A DNA stretch of 64,000 nucleotides, taken from NCBI GenBank assembly GCA_037127255.1, contig JBANSL010000013.1, positions 11,242,688 to 11,306,687 of the forward strand, written 5' to 3'. This stretch comes from Persicaria tinctoria (Eukaryota > Streptophyta > Magnoliopsida > Caryophyllales > Polygonaceae). A program made the translations under genes and the position numbers. Below are positions 47,077 through 58,542 of this stretch, piece after piece (position 1 is the stretch's first letter; each line of letters starts with the position of its first letter). The notes under the pieces were generated by a model, which saw only the letters and a list, made by a program, of their open reading frames with translations, ran no database searches and had not been told where the DNA came from.

Positions 47077-48196
47077 TTTTTAGTGAGTTGAATGTTTGAA
47101 GGAAAATTTTTAGAAATCGAAAAAATAGCTAATTCGAAGGGAAACCTAGAACGGATAGATCGAACCCTAGCAACTGATCGAGAGTTTCAAATTGCAAAAT
47201 CACTCAAATTTTAAAGAACCCTAAAACTGAGATGGAGAAAGAGTACCTTACCAGTCGGTTGGTGGCCAGGTTTTGGGACATCTTTTTGCGAAATCGTTGA
47301 TTCATCCAAGTGCTTTTCGTAACTAAAAATGAATTATTTTATAATATTTCATAAATCTAAGGAATTAAATTCTCTAGGTGTGAAAATACCAAACTAACTC
47401 AATTAATGATTAGCTAATTTCAGGATATCACAAATCAAATTTAAAAACAGACCTATCCAAACTAATCTATGTACTGTATTGAGTTCTTAATATACCAAAT
47501 GCCACAATTAATCACTCGAATCAAAGTTTCATAAGGTTTTAAAATAAAAAAGAGATGAAATTTGAAGTGAAACCAACTAAGAGAACTTGCCCAGTTATCA
47601 ATTTCACAGCAAAAATCACTCGAATTAAAAGGGGATAAAGATTTTGAATTGCTCATACATTTCCAGTTCAAAGCATAAGTAATGGATTTCTTGTGAGTTG
47701 CTTCCTGATTTTTCACTTTGTGCAGCTGAAGCTCCACCGAATTTAGCCAGAAATCAAGAAGCAAGTTTGATACAAGATTCCAGATTTGAAAATACCAAAA
47801 CCGAGAGAACACACAAGAGTTTGTTTACGAGGCTCGGTCCACTGATCTACGTCCCTGGGACCTCAAGTATCAGCCCTAAATCCACTAACTCAGACAGTAT
47901 AGGGCATACAAAAGTACATTGCCCTTAGCCAGATAGCCTGAATTATCTTCCATGAACCAGCCCCTGCAATTTTAGCCAATGCTGTCACCTCAGTGGCTAA
48001 AACAGTTGACAAAGCAATAAACAGACCCAATTTTACAGATAAACAACCAACTGTTTGAAAGCCACAAGCTGATGGCATTAAAGATAACCACTAAAGTTTG
48101 AAAATTTATAGAGAAGGTTCACAAAACAAAAGACATTTGAACAGCACAGACCCAGTGAAGAAATGTGCAGGAGTTTTAATAGGCTATATTACCAAA
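47077..48196. other. Downstream flank of the F-box locus, partly duplicated
   Basis: No intact gene. 47130-47260 (CGAAGGGAAACCTAGAACGG and GGAGAAAGAGTACCTTACC) resembles the F-box gene's own upstream flank at 49925-50120. 48027-48092 resembles 50320-50380. Confidence 0.4.
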
Positions 48197-49397
48197 CTAG
48201 TTAAGCATAATCAAGCTCTCGATGTAGCCACAGATCTTAGAAATGAGGCAGGACTTCATCCGAAGCAGAAACTTCTCCCTTTTGGTTTCAAGGTTATACG
48301 ATGAAACCAGCAGATTCCGCAGCTGTACCGATTTCTCATCGGTTGACGTCTCAGGTTTATGCCACCAATCCCACCATATCAATATATCGTCATTCCTCTT
48401 GTGGTATAAGAATTGAGGGATCATCAAACCGAAAGAGTAGCGTCGACTCCAACCTGCGACCTCACTTTCAGCACAGGAGCTATCCAAAACCCACATGGCA
48501 TCCCAAGCTATCCAAAACCCACATGGCATCCCAATCAAAAAATGCCAGCTTATGTCGATCATCGACCGAAGTGAGCGACCCACTTAGACGGCAATAACCA
48601 GTACGATGCCCATTTGGCACGCTAGAGCAAGAAAACACCTCACTACTTAAATAAATTGAAACCAACTTCACATCCCTTTTTTCTTTGCTATAAGCCAGGA
48701 AGTATAAGCTACCTCATAAATAAACTGCGTCGTGGGTTACACTCCAGGGCCAATTAAAACATTCATTGCCCTGAAATGGGATCATCTTCCATGAACATGT
48801 CCGAAGAGTATACACCGCAAAAGAATGCATAAAGCGACCACTCTCAAAGAGGAGCTTAACATGCTTGTAATCCTTAGATAAGGGATCATAACCAAGACCA
48901 ATGTCGACATTTGGGTATGAAGTCAATGAACCATTAGGAGATGCTTCAATTTCAGGCAAGGATGGAATGTCATGGAACTTCCTGATTGACTGATTCCACA
49001 ACCTTAATTTGCAGAATCCTGAGACTTCCATTGTAAGTCTCTTTAACAAGACCAATCCATCGATGGAGAACTCAACATACCAGCTTCCTACCTCCATTAA
49101 TCGTCCAAGGGTGTCAAGTGTTGTTATGGGGTCAAAGGTGTCGCTGCATCTTAAAATACAGGTTTGTTGAGGGCCTTCGACAACAAGGAGGTGGGTTTCA
49201 TCATGATTGTCCTTGAAGTTTCCCAGATGTAAGCGACAAAAATCAGGATCGTTGATCATGGAGAGCCATGATTTTGAGACACAACGGAAGCGAAGAAGGG
49301 ATTTAACAGGGAGCCTAGAGAGTATTTCAGGCCATAAATCCCCTCGTAGATGGTGTTTCGACCCTTCTTCAGAAAGTACTATTTTGCTATTCTTCAT
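48197..49397 (-). pseudogene. F-box/F-box-associated protein, disabled
   Basis: The minus frame from 49397 encodes 227 aa. The F-box (about residues 20-60) shows DLWPEILSRLPVKSLLRFRC and VSKSWLSMINDPDF. An F-box-associated beta-propeller-type region follows (VDIGLGYDPLSKDYKHVKLL, FAVYTLRTCSWKMIP, SVTHDAVYL). There a TGA interrupts; in the same frame GSLYFLAYSKEKRDVKLVSI continues to 48480. A 28-bp tandem duplication (48478-48533) then shifts the frame, and the family C-terminus (VLDSSCAESEVAGWSRRYSF, LVSSYNLETKREKFL) resumes in the next frame to 48197. Intact relatives are about 380 aa SCF substrate adaptors. Two lesions make this a pseudogene; the N-terminal F-box half could still be expressed as a truncated protein. 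Confidence 0.85.
48478..48533. repeat. 28-bp tandem duplication causing a frameshift
   Basis: Units 48478-48505 and 48506-48533 (AGCTATCCAAAACCCACATG plus GCATCCCA) are identical. 28 is not a multiple of three, so it breaks the F-box frame. Confidence 0.95.
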
Positions 49398-50870
49398 GAT
49401 TAGTATCTGAGCGGTGTTTATAATCTATTATAAGAAAAAGAGCATGGATCAGATAAGTTGGTGCTTAAAAGCAATATGACATAATGACATTGTTCGTATA
49501 TGCAAATGTTCATATGCCGATTATAAATTGCTAATCTCAAAGAGTGTTAGCTAATCACTATGCATCACCTATGGGGTTTTTGTTTCAAGATCCCATGGGT
49601 GAAAATACCAAACACATTTATGGAATAGCTAATTTTAGGATACATACAAGATAATATCACAAATCACATTTTAAACTCAGACCTACCCAAACTGATCTCT
49701 GTTTCTTAACAATATCAGAAATGCATCTAATTGAACTCAAAATTTCAGAACTGATCACTCAAATGGAAAGGATTGAAATTAGAAAAAAATGTAGTTGAGA
49801 GGGAACAGCTCCCTTCAGGCACCAGATTATCCTCAAACATTTGGACCAAAGCCCCTTCAATTGAACTCAAAATTTGGAATTATCTCCCGTCTAATGAACA
49901 AAAACCTAAAATCAGAAAGATCCCTAATTCGAAGGAACCCTAGAACGGAGAGGTAGTAATTAATAACTGGGCTGGGAGCGTATCTTACAAGCTATATAAC
50001 CACTCGAATTTAAAAGAACCCTAGAATTGAACCGAAATTGAGAAAACACTCAAATTTGAAATAACCCAAAGCCGAAACGGAGAAAAGGATTTGAGAGACT
50101 GAGTGTGTATCTTACCGGTCAGCCGGTAGGGTGCATTGCAGAGGAGGTTGCCGGAAAATCTTTCAACTTTTTATTATGGATGAATGCCTGGACCTGGTTA
50201 GGAATTCGGATGAACAATTGGCTCCCTTTAAAGGCCACCGTGATGGAAGTGGATTGGATTCGTCATTACATTCACACTGCGATTTACGGATTACGAAAGA
50301 CCAAGCGTTCGCCCGAAAATCAAACAACCAACTGTTTGAAAGCCACAACCCGATGACATTGAAGATAACCACTAAAAGTTCTCAAATTTTAGGGCAAAAA
50401 CGAGTGATTTCCCGAATCGTGTTCAGTTTTTTTTTTTTGGATATCATGGAAACATGTAGTTCAACTAAATATTACGTTAAATAAAAGGGGGTAAAATACC
50501 TTGTTAGAACATGATAAAAATACACTTATAAGTAAATTAAATTACACACCTACCCTATCCCCACCCCACTCCCATCTCACGCCTCCTCTCTCATTCCAAG
50601 ATATTAAAAAATCAGACACCACAAACAGATATTGAACTGCACCACATTGGCGAGAATGAAATCAGACATCTCAATTTCTTGATTCCCACCATAGCAATTT
50701 AAGTGATTAATTAACAAACCTAATTGAATACAGAAAAATCAGACATCTTAGTTTCTTGATTCCCACCATAGCAATTCAAGTGATTAACAAACTTAATTGA
50801 ACACAGAAAGAAATCTTTTTTCATACACATTCAAAACCCCTAATTGAAGCCGATTGAGAACCAATTAACT
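49398..50870. other. Upstream flank of the F-box pseudogene, with duplicated segments
   Basis: Holds repeats of 5' flank text: AAACAACCAACTGTTTGAAA then GCCACAACCCGATG at about 50321, also at about 48044, and ACCCTAGAACGG-type text at about 49938. The phrase CAGACATCTYARTTTCTTGA TTCCCACCATAGCAATT occurs twice (about 50660 and 50740). No complete gene. Confidence 0.4.
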
Positions 50871-50875
50871 GCCGC

Positions 50876-50995
50876 ACCAAAGCCATAGAGCGTTCTCCCC
50901 TGCCTTTTGAAAGCATAGACGACGTCCATGGCGATGACAGTCTTCCTGCGAGCGTGCTCGATGTAGGTGACGGCATCGCGAATGACGTTACTGAA
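50876..50995 (-). pseudogene. Histone H4 C-terminal fragment
   Basis: The minus frame reads [40 protein letters not shown], matching the last ~40 residues of histone H4 with a few changes (T to I twice, L to F). The terminal GG-stop is lost and translation would run on. The N-terminal 60 residues, including the acetylatable tail, are absent and replaced by unrelated sequence. Non-functional. Confidence 0.9.
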
Positions 50996-51228
50996 TTTTG
51001 GGGATAAATCGAGAGAGCAAGTAGACGAGAGATAGAAGATGGAGAAGGAAAGAGAGTGGGCAAAGGCGAGAGGGGATCGTTGGTGGAGAGATGGTTGAAA
51101 CTGCAAGCCGTGTGAAATGTGGAGATGACTTTTAAGCTCGGTTCTTCCTAGAAGTGGGCTAAAAAGCTCTTTTTAACTCGGTTATAAACAGAACCGGGAT
51201 AAAAAAAAATACATTTTCTCCCAAAAAA

Positions 51229-51397
51229 AATGGTCGTTGCGACCATATTACAATAGGTCGTTGCGACCATCAACCCTAGCCATGGTCGTTGCAACCTATT
51301 CTGTGGTCATTGCGACCTATCCCACTTTTGTCGGTGCGACCAACTCCATGCGCTAAACGGTAATTCTACCATGCGCTAGACGGAAATCATGTAAATA
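51229..51397. repeat. GGTCGTTGCGACC palindrome repeat, copy 2
   Basis: ATGGTCGTTGCGACCAT at 51229-51245, then GGTCGTTGCGACC (51256), GGTCGTTGCAACC, GGTCATTGCGACC and GTCGGTGCGACC at about 20-30-bp spacing. It ends in GCGCTAAACGGTAATTCTAC and GCGCTAGACGGAAATCATG. It parallels the 33.0-kb locus in order and tail. It lies about 230 bp from the histone H4 fragment. Confidence 0.75.
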
Positions 51398-51634
51398 AAA
51401 TCTAACTCAATTAAAATTTGACTCCATTAAAACTGGTTAATCAAAGTCTTTTGATGTAATTTATGGAAAAAAAAAATATTCTCATCAAATTAATCTCAAG
51501 TGTTGTCATATCTCCACAATGTAAAAATCTATACAACGTTTTCTTATCGTTTAAAGAACGTACATATGAATGTACTAAGAAGTGGTCTAGCTACTCGTTA
51601 ATTATAGTGTCATCACCAAAGTTGTGTCTTTACA

Positions 51635-51643
51635 ATGAGAAAG
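51635..51643. repeat. 9-bp TSD, left copy (MULE)
   Basis: ATGAGAAAG, repeated at 58534-58542. Confidence 0.9.
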
Positions 51644-52118
51644 GAATTTTTTTTTGGAAATAGCCAAAAACAACAAAATAATTCGGGAACTAATCAAAAT
51701 CTCAAACAATTTTGGGATTTAGTCAAATCAGGACAAAGTCACTGTTTCAAACAGCGACTTTACCCAAGGTTTTAAAATATATAAGTCGCTGTTTGTAACA
51801 ACGACTTAGGTGTATTTCCAGTTTTTTTTAAAATTTTCGGTATTAAATTCATTAATGTAACTAGAAATTAAAAAAAAATACATTTTTAGGGAGAGTCGCT
51901 GTTTGTAAAAGCGACTCTCCCTTTTTAATTTTTTTTTATAAAATTTTTGTGTCTTTTAAAAACTGAAAACGAAAAAAAAAAAAAAACCCAGAGTCGCTGT
52001 TTGTAACAACGACTCTAGAGTCTCCCACCGGTCAACAAGATTCCCTGGCCCGGCCCAGTAAGCTGTGCATAGATTCGGCCTCGGGAATACATGAGTCGAT
52101 GTTATTAACAGCGACTCA
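51644..52118 (+). repeat. Left TIR of the MULE with five palindromes
   Basis: Imperfect palindromes of 23-27 bp built on AGTCGCTGTT...AACAGCGACT lie at 51737-51759, 51783-51807, 51893-51917, 51991-52015 and 52092-52118. Flanking text is AT-rich and shared, in inverse order, with the right TIR. Confidence 0.9.
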
Positions 52119-52971
52119 ACCCTCTCCTTCCACAAAAAACAAAACCACCCCTCCTATTTAACCCTAACCCTGTGAAGCCGAAACCTCCATCGACGAACAC
52201 CTTCAAATTGCGGAAGTTCCCTTCCTTCTTTCCACAACCCACGACCCAAAAACATCCAATTACCCATATTCGTCCCGAATCCGGACGGAAACCGGCGCCA
52301 TATCTTCCATTCCGGCAAGAGGTGGAGACCGCCGCCCAATAGGAGCAATCCGGAAGGCGACAACAACGGCCTTGACCCCACAAGACCCTGACAATCCCGA
52401 CAAAAAGGTAAGTAACGAAATCTTAATTTTGTATGTTGTCGGGAAAATATTATAATCGAAAAACATAGTTGTAGAATAGATTTATTTTTATAATCAGTTG
52501 TATAATTCATAGGTTTGGGAAAATCTTGAATTTAAGGTGGTGAGAAAAAATGTAGTCATGAATTTTGTATGAAAATGATGAAATTATGTAGTTGTTGAAA
52601 GATTATAGAAAGTAATTTGGTATGATAAATAAGGATGAAATTGTGGAAAATAAAATTATATGAAATGGTGGAATTTTAGATTAAGAAAATTAGAAATCTA
52701 GTTTGAAATTTTAGAAGAAAAAAATAAGGATGAAATTGTTTATGTTTTTGCTATATGATCGATCATGTTGTGAAGTTGTAATTTCAGATTTGTTATATGA
52801 ATGAGTAGAAGTGACAAATGAATTATATATTACATTCTAAACAAAAAGTAGGAAAATTTGGCAATTATTAACATTTTGGTGAAATTAAGGAGTATATGAA
52901 ATAGTACAAGTGAAAAATGATTTAGATAGTACATGGATTATTAACAAGACATAATACATGTACATATAGAT

Positions 52972-55132
52972 ATGGACAACAACGGACAATATCTACCGTA
53001 CGTCGGTACAGGGGGATTCACCGGTCTCTTGGCCGACGTTGAACATGGGAATCAAACTAGCACACCTCATTCGACTATGACGGATTCTGAGATCGCTGAA
53101 GATGTTCGAGCTGATGCATTTGGGATAGACCATGAAGACGATTTGGATCAAGAAGAGGAGGGCACTGACGATCCGGAGGGGGTAGATGTCGAACTGACAA
53201 GGGAGAAGGCCAGTGAAATTATCATGAAAGCAGATGCGGGTATAACTCCATCTTGGAACGTTGGGCACGATCCCATGCCCCAAGAGATGGACACATGGAC
53301 AACATGGGGCCCGTCAACCACTTTCAAGTGCGGAATGGAATTCGAGAAGTGTTTGTTCTTCAGCAGCATAGAAGAGCTGGTATACCAGATCAAAGTGTAC
53401 TCCATCTCCAACAAAAAATCATTTAGGGTTGTGAAGCACAATACTGAGAGGTATGCAACAGTATGTAGTCGAGCTGCTACTAGTGGATGTACATGGAAAA
53501 TGACGGCGAAGCATGTTGCTGATGGTCTTGGGTTATGGATGATAGTATCATACGCAGGTCCTCACGAGTCACGATGATACATGCACGGAGGATGTGATGG
53601 CTATGGATAATCGTATTATCACTGCGGAGTTCATCTGCCGTGAGATTATCCCACTCATGCATGTTGACAGAACACTGCGACCAAATGTCATCATTGAGAT
53701 CATCAATTTAAAGTACGATGTGATGGTATCGTACTTCAGGGCATGGGATGGAAAGCAGCGTGCAATCGCAAAAATTTATGGGGATTGGGAGAACTCATAT
53801 GCCGACTTGCCAAGGTTGATGGAAGCAATAGTCATTAGCAACCCAGGGTCGGTATATGATCTCTCATCAATACCGGAGGCAACTGGGTCATTCCGCGTAT
53901 TCCATCGGGTTTTCTGGGCATTCGGGTCGGCAACTACCGGGTTCAACCACTGCAGACCGGTGATATCCATCGATGGTACCCACCTTTACGGGAAGTACAA
54001 AGGAGTGTTACTGATGGCGATGTCAATCGATGCTGACAACCGCATATTCCCTGTGGCCTTTGCAATTGTCGAGAGCGAGAACACTTCAAGTTGGCCGTGG
54101 TTCATGCAGCTAATCCGTGAACTAGTGACGCAGTGGACTGGGCTTTGTGTCATTTCTGATTGCCATCAGGGCATCCTCGGAGCGATGCAACATGCTCATT
54201 GGATGCCACCTCATGCCCACCATAGATTCTGCATCCGACATCTTGCGTCCAATGTGAACAACACGTTCAAAAATCGCCCCCTAAAGGCTCTGCTGAAGAA
54301 CGCTGCGTATGTCAAGGAACGAGAAGAGTTCGATCAAGCGATGGACGCCATCCAGAGATGTGATGAGCATGCCTACACCTACCTTCGTCAAATTCCAGCT
54401 CAGAAGTGGGCTCTCGCATGGGATGGCGGGTTCAGATATGGTATTATGACCACAAACATGTTAGAGTCTTTCAATGGGGTCATGAAGGGTGCAAGATTCT
54501 TGCCCATCAAGGCACCGGTGGAGGCCAGCTTCTACAAATCAAATAGCTACTTTGTGTCCCGCTTTGGTCAGGGACACTCACGCATCGCAGAAGGCCATGA
54601 CTACACAGATGCACTGGAGAAGGCACTCGGGAAGATGTTGAAGTTGATCCCGATGATGCAGGTGACCCCTTTTTGCGTGCAAGGGAACTTGTTTGAGGTT
54701 GCTGTATTCACTCCGATGGGACACATTAGAACTGTTCAGAGAAGGTTTACTGTAAACCTTGAGGAGAGGACTTGCACTTGCCAGAGGTGGCATCTATACC
54801 ATAGTCCGTGCCCCCATGTCCTTGCCGTGTGTCGTGGTAGGGGATTGCCGTTCTTGCAATATGTGTCCCCCTGGTTTAGTTCTGAGGCGCAGGTGGAGAC
54901 TTATAGAGCGCATTTAAGACCACTTGGTGATGAGCAATACTGGCCTCCATTGACATATCCTGTGCTCATTCCAGATGACAGGCGAAAGAGAGAAACAGGG
55001 AGACCACGATCAGGCCGTATTCATAACGAGATGGATGAGGCTGTCCCATCAAGAGTTCGTTGTCGGTTATGCAAGCAGGAGGGGCACAACATGCGCACTT
55101 GTCGGACTCGCACCGGGCCGTCGGGGTCATAG
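52972..55132 (+). pseudogene. MURA-type Mutator transposase, one frameshift
   Basis: Frame 1 (52972-53577) encodes the acidic N-terminus and the start of the zinc-binding DNA-recognition region (YSISNKKSFRVVKHNTERY, CSRAATSGCTWKM). Frame 2 (through 55132) carries on from about 53567: FICREIIPLMHVDR, the DDE-type MULE domain (PVISIDGTHLYGKYKGVLLM with the first Asp, LCVISDCHQGI with the second), NMLESFNGVMKGAR, a SWIM zinc finger (CTCQRWHLYHSPCPHVLAVC, CxCx(n)CxH) and a CCHC knuckle (CRLCKQEGHNMRTC). A one-base shift near 53565 is the only obvious lesion. Repaired length would be about 720 codons, normal for the family. It catalyses excision and integration at TIRs in the nucleus. The frameshift might also be a sequencing error. 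Confidence 0.92.
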
Positions 55133-55346
55133 GTCTTTGTGCTTCTTGTTTTGGGGTTGTTTGTAGGTGCAGACGACATTTTTCCTTCAGCGGTTGTGGC
55201 TTGTGTATTCTCTAGGTTGTGGCTTATGTATTCTCTAGGTTTATGTGTTCTGTATTATGTGTTTTCTATGCATGACGTGTTTTGTATTATGTGTCCTCTC
55301 TGTTTGACAAGATAATTCATGTATCCCCATGTAGATCAGTCATATC

Positions 55347-57809
55347 ATGGATCCAGGACCACAGGTGGCGGATGTGCTTACTCGACAGCTTCATCATCGT
55401 TCCACAGATGTGTGGAACAATGCCCCTTACGTAAGATATTAACGCACATGTATGAGTTGTTCCTTTGTCATCTCCCACTGAAAACTGTATTTCTCACACC
55501 TGCTGCAGACGTTGAGGTCGTTGACGAACATATTGCATCTCCGGACGTTTGGTCGGGCACACGTGGACGACAGGATCCTACATTACATGCGCATGGCCGG
55601 TTTCTACTGCATACATCGTTTGGGGTCGACGTTCGAGATAGATATGCATCTCATCACTTCCCTCGTGGAGCGATGGAGGCCAGAGACATACACATTTCAC
55701 TTCACTATTGGGGAGGCCACCATCACACTACAGGATGTGGCGGTTATCAGCCAGCTGCCCGATGACGCCAACGATGCCTTGGTTCAATGTCATGCCAGGG
55801 CATACATATTGCAGCTGATGGCAGGTGCCATGTTCTCTGACGCTAGCGGGGGAGAGGTTCAACTACTATACCTGCCACTCTTAGCAAATCTGGAGCAGGC
55901 AGGACAATACAGCTGGGGATCAGCGACTCTGGCGTACTTGTACCGCTAGTTATGCAGAGCCGCACACAAGGAGAAGATGGAGATCTCTAGGCCAATTATC
56001 TTTCTATAGGTATTCTTTAAACTTACTCGTTAAACGCTTTCATCCGACAAGTCTCATCACTTGTACTAATGGCATATATAATACCAACGATGAATGTCAT
56101 ATGGTTCAGATTTGGGCATGGGAACACATCCCAATCGGTCGGCCAGTTTGCATCCCGGTGTCGCGCACATGACACAACAGCAGGCTCGGAGAGCAAGGAG
56201 AATGCAACAAAGGAATCCACCGGTACAGGGGAGCCAACCACCCCCGCCTGGTCATCACTTTCAAGTGGGGCAAGACTCTCTTGCAGTGAGGTAATGTTTT
56301 CAAGCTACTTCATTGTCCGTATTTCGTGACATCGTAGACAAACTGATGGGTTAATATGCAGGTGGATGCACTGCACGTACGACTGGGGGCACGAACGGAT
56401 GCAACTGCCACAATTTCGGGACGCCCTCGATAGACAGCAAGAGACGCAGTTCGTATGGGAGCCATACACAGAGGCGATCCTTTGCCAGCTCGAGGACATA
56501 TGTCGAGCTGGTGCCCATATCTGGCTGGCGCAGGTCCCGCTGATTTGCTTTGACGTGGTTGAGGCGCATCGACCAGATCGTGTGCTGCGTCAGTTCGGCC
56601 ACGCTCAGTTCCCCCCAGCCCCTGCAGTGTATGATGTGCAGCTCCACGCCGTTGATCGTCGTGGCAAGCATACTACAAACTGGGCAACACTGTTTGCGAA
56701 GCATATCAATGCCTTGAACAACCGTGAGGAGTCGACAGTGCAGCCTGTCCAGGGTTTCCCTCCCTCATATGCGCATGATGAGTACATGCGTTGGTATAGA
56801 GCGCGCACCCGCTTGTTTATCAACCGACAAGCTATTGCCCCTCCCGCACGATACCAGCCGGCCACACCTGACATTTACTCTCTGGTGAGTGAGTAGTTTA
56901 TATCAATTGTTGCAATACCATGGTCTAGGGTAAACGTTACTCATGTATACTCGCATCCATTTTTAGGGGCACTACGTAGCTGACGTTGGCGATCGAGGGC
57001 GCCAAGTAGGTCAGATCGCGCAACAAGCATCCCAGTTGCACGACTACTCTGGTATGGCTGGTACCGTCGCATCGTTTGGGGAGTATGTCTCCTCACAAAG
57101 CTCAGAGGTATTAGGCCGAGTTTCTTTTGACCAGGCTTACTTCGGCGGCGGTTTCAGTGGTACGGGCGCGTCGTTTTCGCAATCTACCCCGCAGCAGACC
57201 CATCACTCTGGAGATGGAACCCAGTCTGGTTATGTTGGTCCTTCAGGATTCGAATCGGGATAGGGATATGCTGGGTGGTCCAGGTATGGTCCCGCGACGA
57301 GATCTGCTAGCCATGTGCACCCTTCTGTATATGCTCAGCCTTCGAGTGTTGGGTTTGCATTGTCGTTCGAGTGCACACGTCCATCCGCTTCTGATTACAT
57401 TCCTTCTTCACTCTCCCAGTGGGCAAAACAGACATTTTCTGCCTCCTACTGGGGTGCACCATCGCATATGTCTGCATCTGACGGCCCTTCATATGATGCG
57501 AGCTCCTCGTTTACAGCGATGCTCTCGATGCCGTTACAGTCTATGAGTCCACTTCCGCCCTCTACTTCAATGGGTCATCATAATGTGCAAGAATGTCCCG
57601 CCTACCACGTACGACCCCGACAACCCGCCTTCCCGCCTACATTAGCCGAGGAAGTGGTGTGGGAGGAGAACAATCAGCAAGAGGGTAACCAGGAGGACCA
57701 TACAGATGGGGAGGATGAGGATCATCCAGCAAGTGGAGATGATGAGGACGGGAGTGACGATGATAGTAAGGAGGAAGATCATCTACAATGTAGTAGTCTT
57801 AGGCGATAG
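55347..57809 (+). pseudogene. Plant Mobile Domain (MAIN-like) gene carried by the MULE, decayed
   Basis: Probable exons: 55347-55430 (MDPGPQVADVLTRQ), 55509 to about 56000, 56110-56290, 56362-56884, 56967-57809, most with GT-AG borders. PMD motifs: RILHYMRMAGFYCIHRLG, LVERWRPETYTFHF, GEATITLQDVAVISQLP, AWEHIPIGRP, FVWEPYTEAILCQL, VPLICFDVVEAHRPDRVLRQ and DRRGKHTTNW. The tail is Ser/Gln-rich then strongly acidic (EDEDHPASGDDEDGSDDD). Lesions: an in-frame TAG after LAYLYR (55947), a frame change in exon 3 near 56170, and TAG at 57261-57263. From the literature, PMD proteins exist as host genes (MAIN, MAIL) and as transposon passengers. The role in the element is unknown. Confidence 0.85.
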
Positions 57810-58078
57810 GATTATTATAGTATTATGGTTTGGATATTATTAGTTTCACTATCTTCTGGTTTGACTTTTCAGTTAGAAACATCTTTTATACATTTTTATC
57901 TATAATTTGCAGTCGAACAATAATACCATCTTCATCCTGAAAGTCTGTCGATTTTCATAACGTCGGGTTTCAATTATCCGTAAATAAAATGTGGTAGTGT
58001 CGAATAAAATGTGGTTGTGTCGAATATCATCGCTAGATTAAATAGAGGGTCGGTTACGGTTTTAGGGTGGAGAAGGAT

Positions 58079-58533
58079 AAGTCGTTGTTCTGAACAGCGA
58101 CTCATCAGGGAATATATTCCCCACGCCAGAGGAGACAAGCCAGGCAGAGGAACAGGTTAACCCTAGAGTCGCTGTTACAAACAGCGACTCTGGTTTTTTT
58201 TTGTTTTTTTTTCGTTTTCAGTTTTTAAAAGACACAAAATTTTAAAAAAAAAAATAAAAAGGGAGAGTCGCGATTCTCCCTAAAAATGTATTTTTTTTAT
58301 TTCTGGTTACATTAATGAATTTAATACCGAAAATTTTAAAAAAACTGGAAATACACTTAAGTCGCTGTTACAAACAGCGACTTATATATTTTAATAATTT
58401 TTTTTAAACCTCGGGCAAAGTCGTTGTTTCAAACAGCGACTCTATCCTGTTTTGGCTAAATTCCAAAATTGTTTGAGATTTTGGCTAGTTCCCGAATTAT
58501 TTTATTATTTTTGGCTATTTCCAAAAAAATTTC
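58079..58533 (-). repeat. Right TIR of the MULE with matching palindromes
   Basis: Palindromes at 58079-58104, 58166-58190, 58261-58280 (shortened, GGGAGAGTCGCGATTCTCCC), 58359-58383 and 58418-58442 correspond one-to-one to those of the left TIR in inverse order. Confidence 0.9.
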
Positions 58534-58542
58534 ATGAGAAAG
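58534..58542. repeat. 9-bp TSD, right copy (MULE)
   Basis: ATGAGAAAG, identical to 51635-51643. Confidence 0.9.

Larger units (their letters stand above)
51644..58533 (+). mobile_element. 6.9-kb Mutator-like element with long TIRs, MURA and PMD genes
   Basis: Bounded by exact 9-bp TSDs (ATGAGAAAG). Termini read GGAATTTTTTTTTGGAAATAGCC-like inward from the left and GAAATTTTTTTGGAAATAGC inverted from the right. TIRs are about 470 bp (51644-52118 and 58079-58533), gapped but collinear. Contents: a leader exon ending at a GTAAGT donor (52408), the MURA transposase (52972-55132), then a spliced Plant Mobile Domain gene in the same orientation (55347-57809). Domain content, TSD length and long TIRs all place it in MULE/Mutator. 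Confidence 0.93.

Noticed and set aside
47698..47928. 76-codon plus-strand frame downstream of the F-box pseudogene
   Set aside because: No domain, no splice partner, and it lies in duplicated flank sequence.
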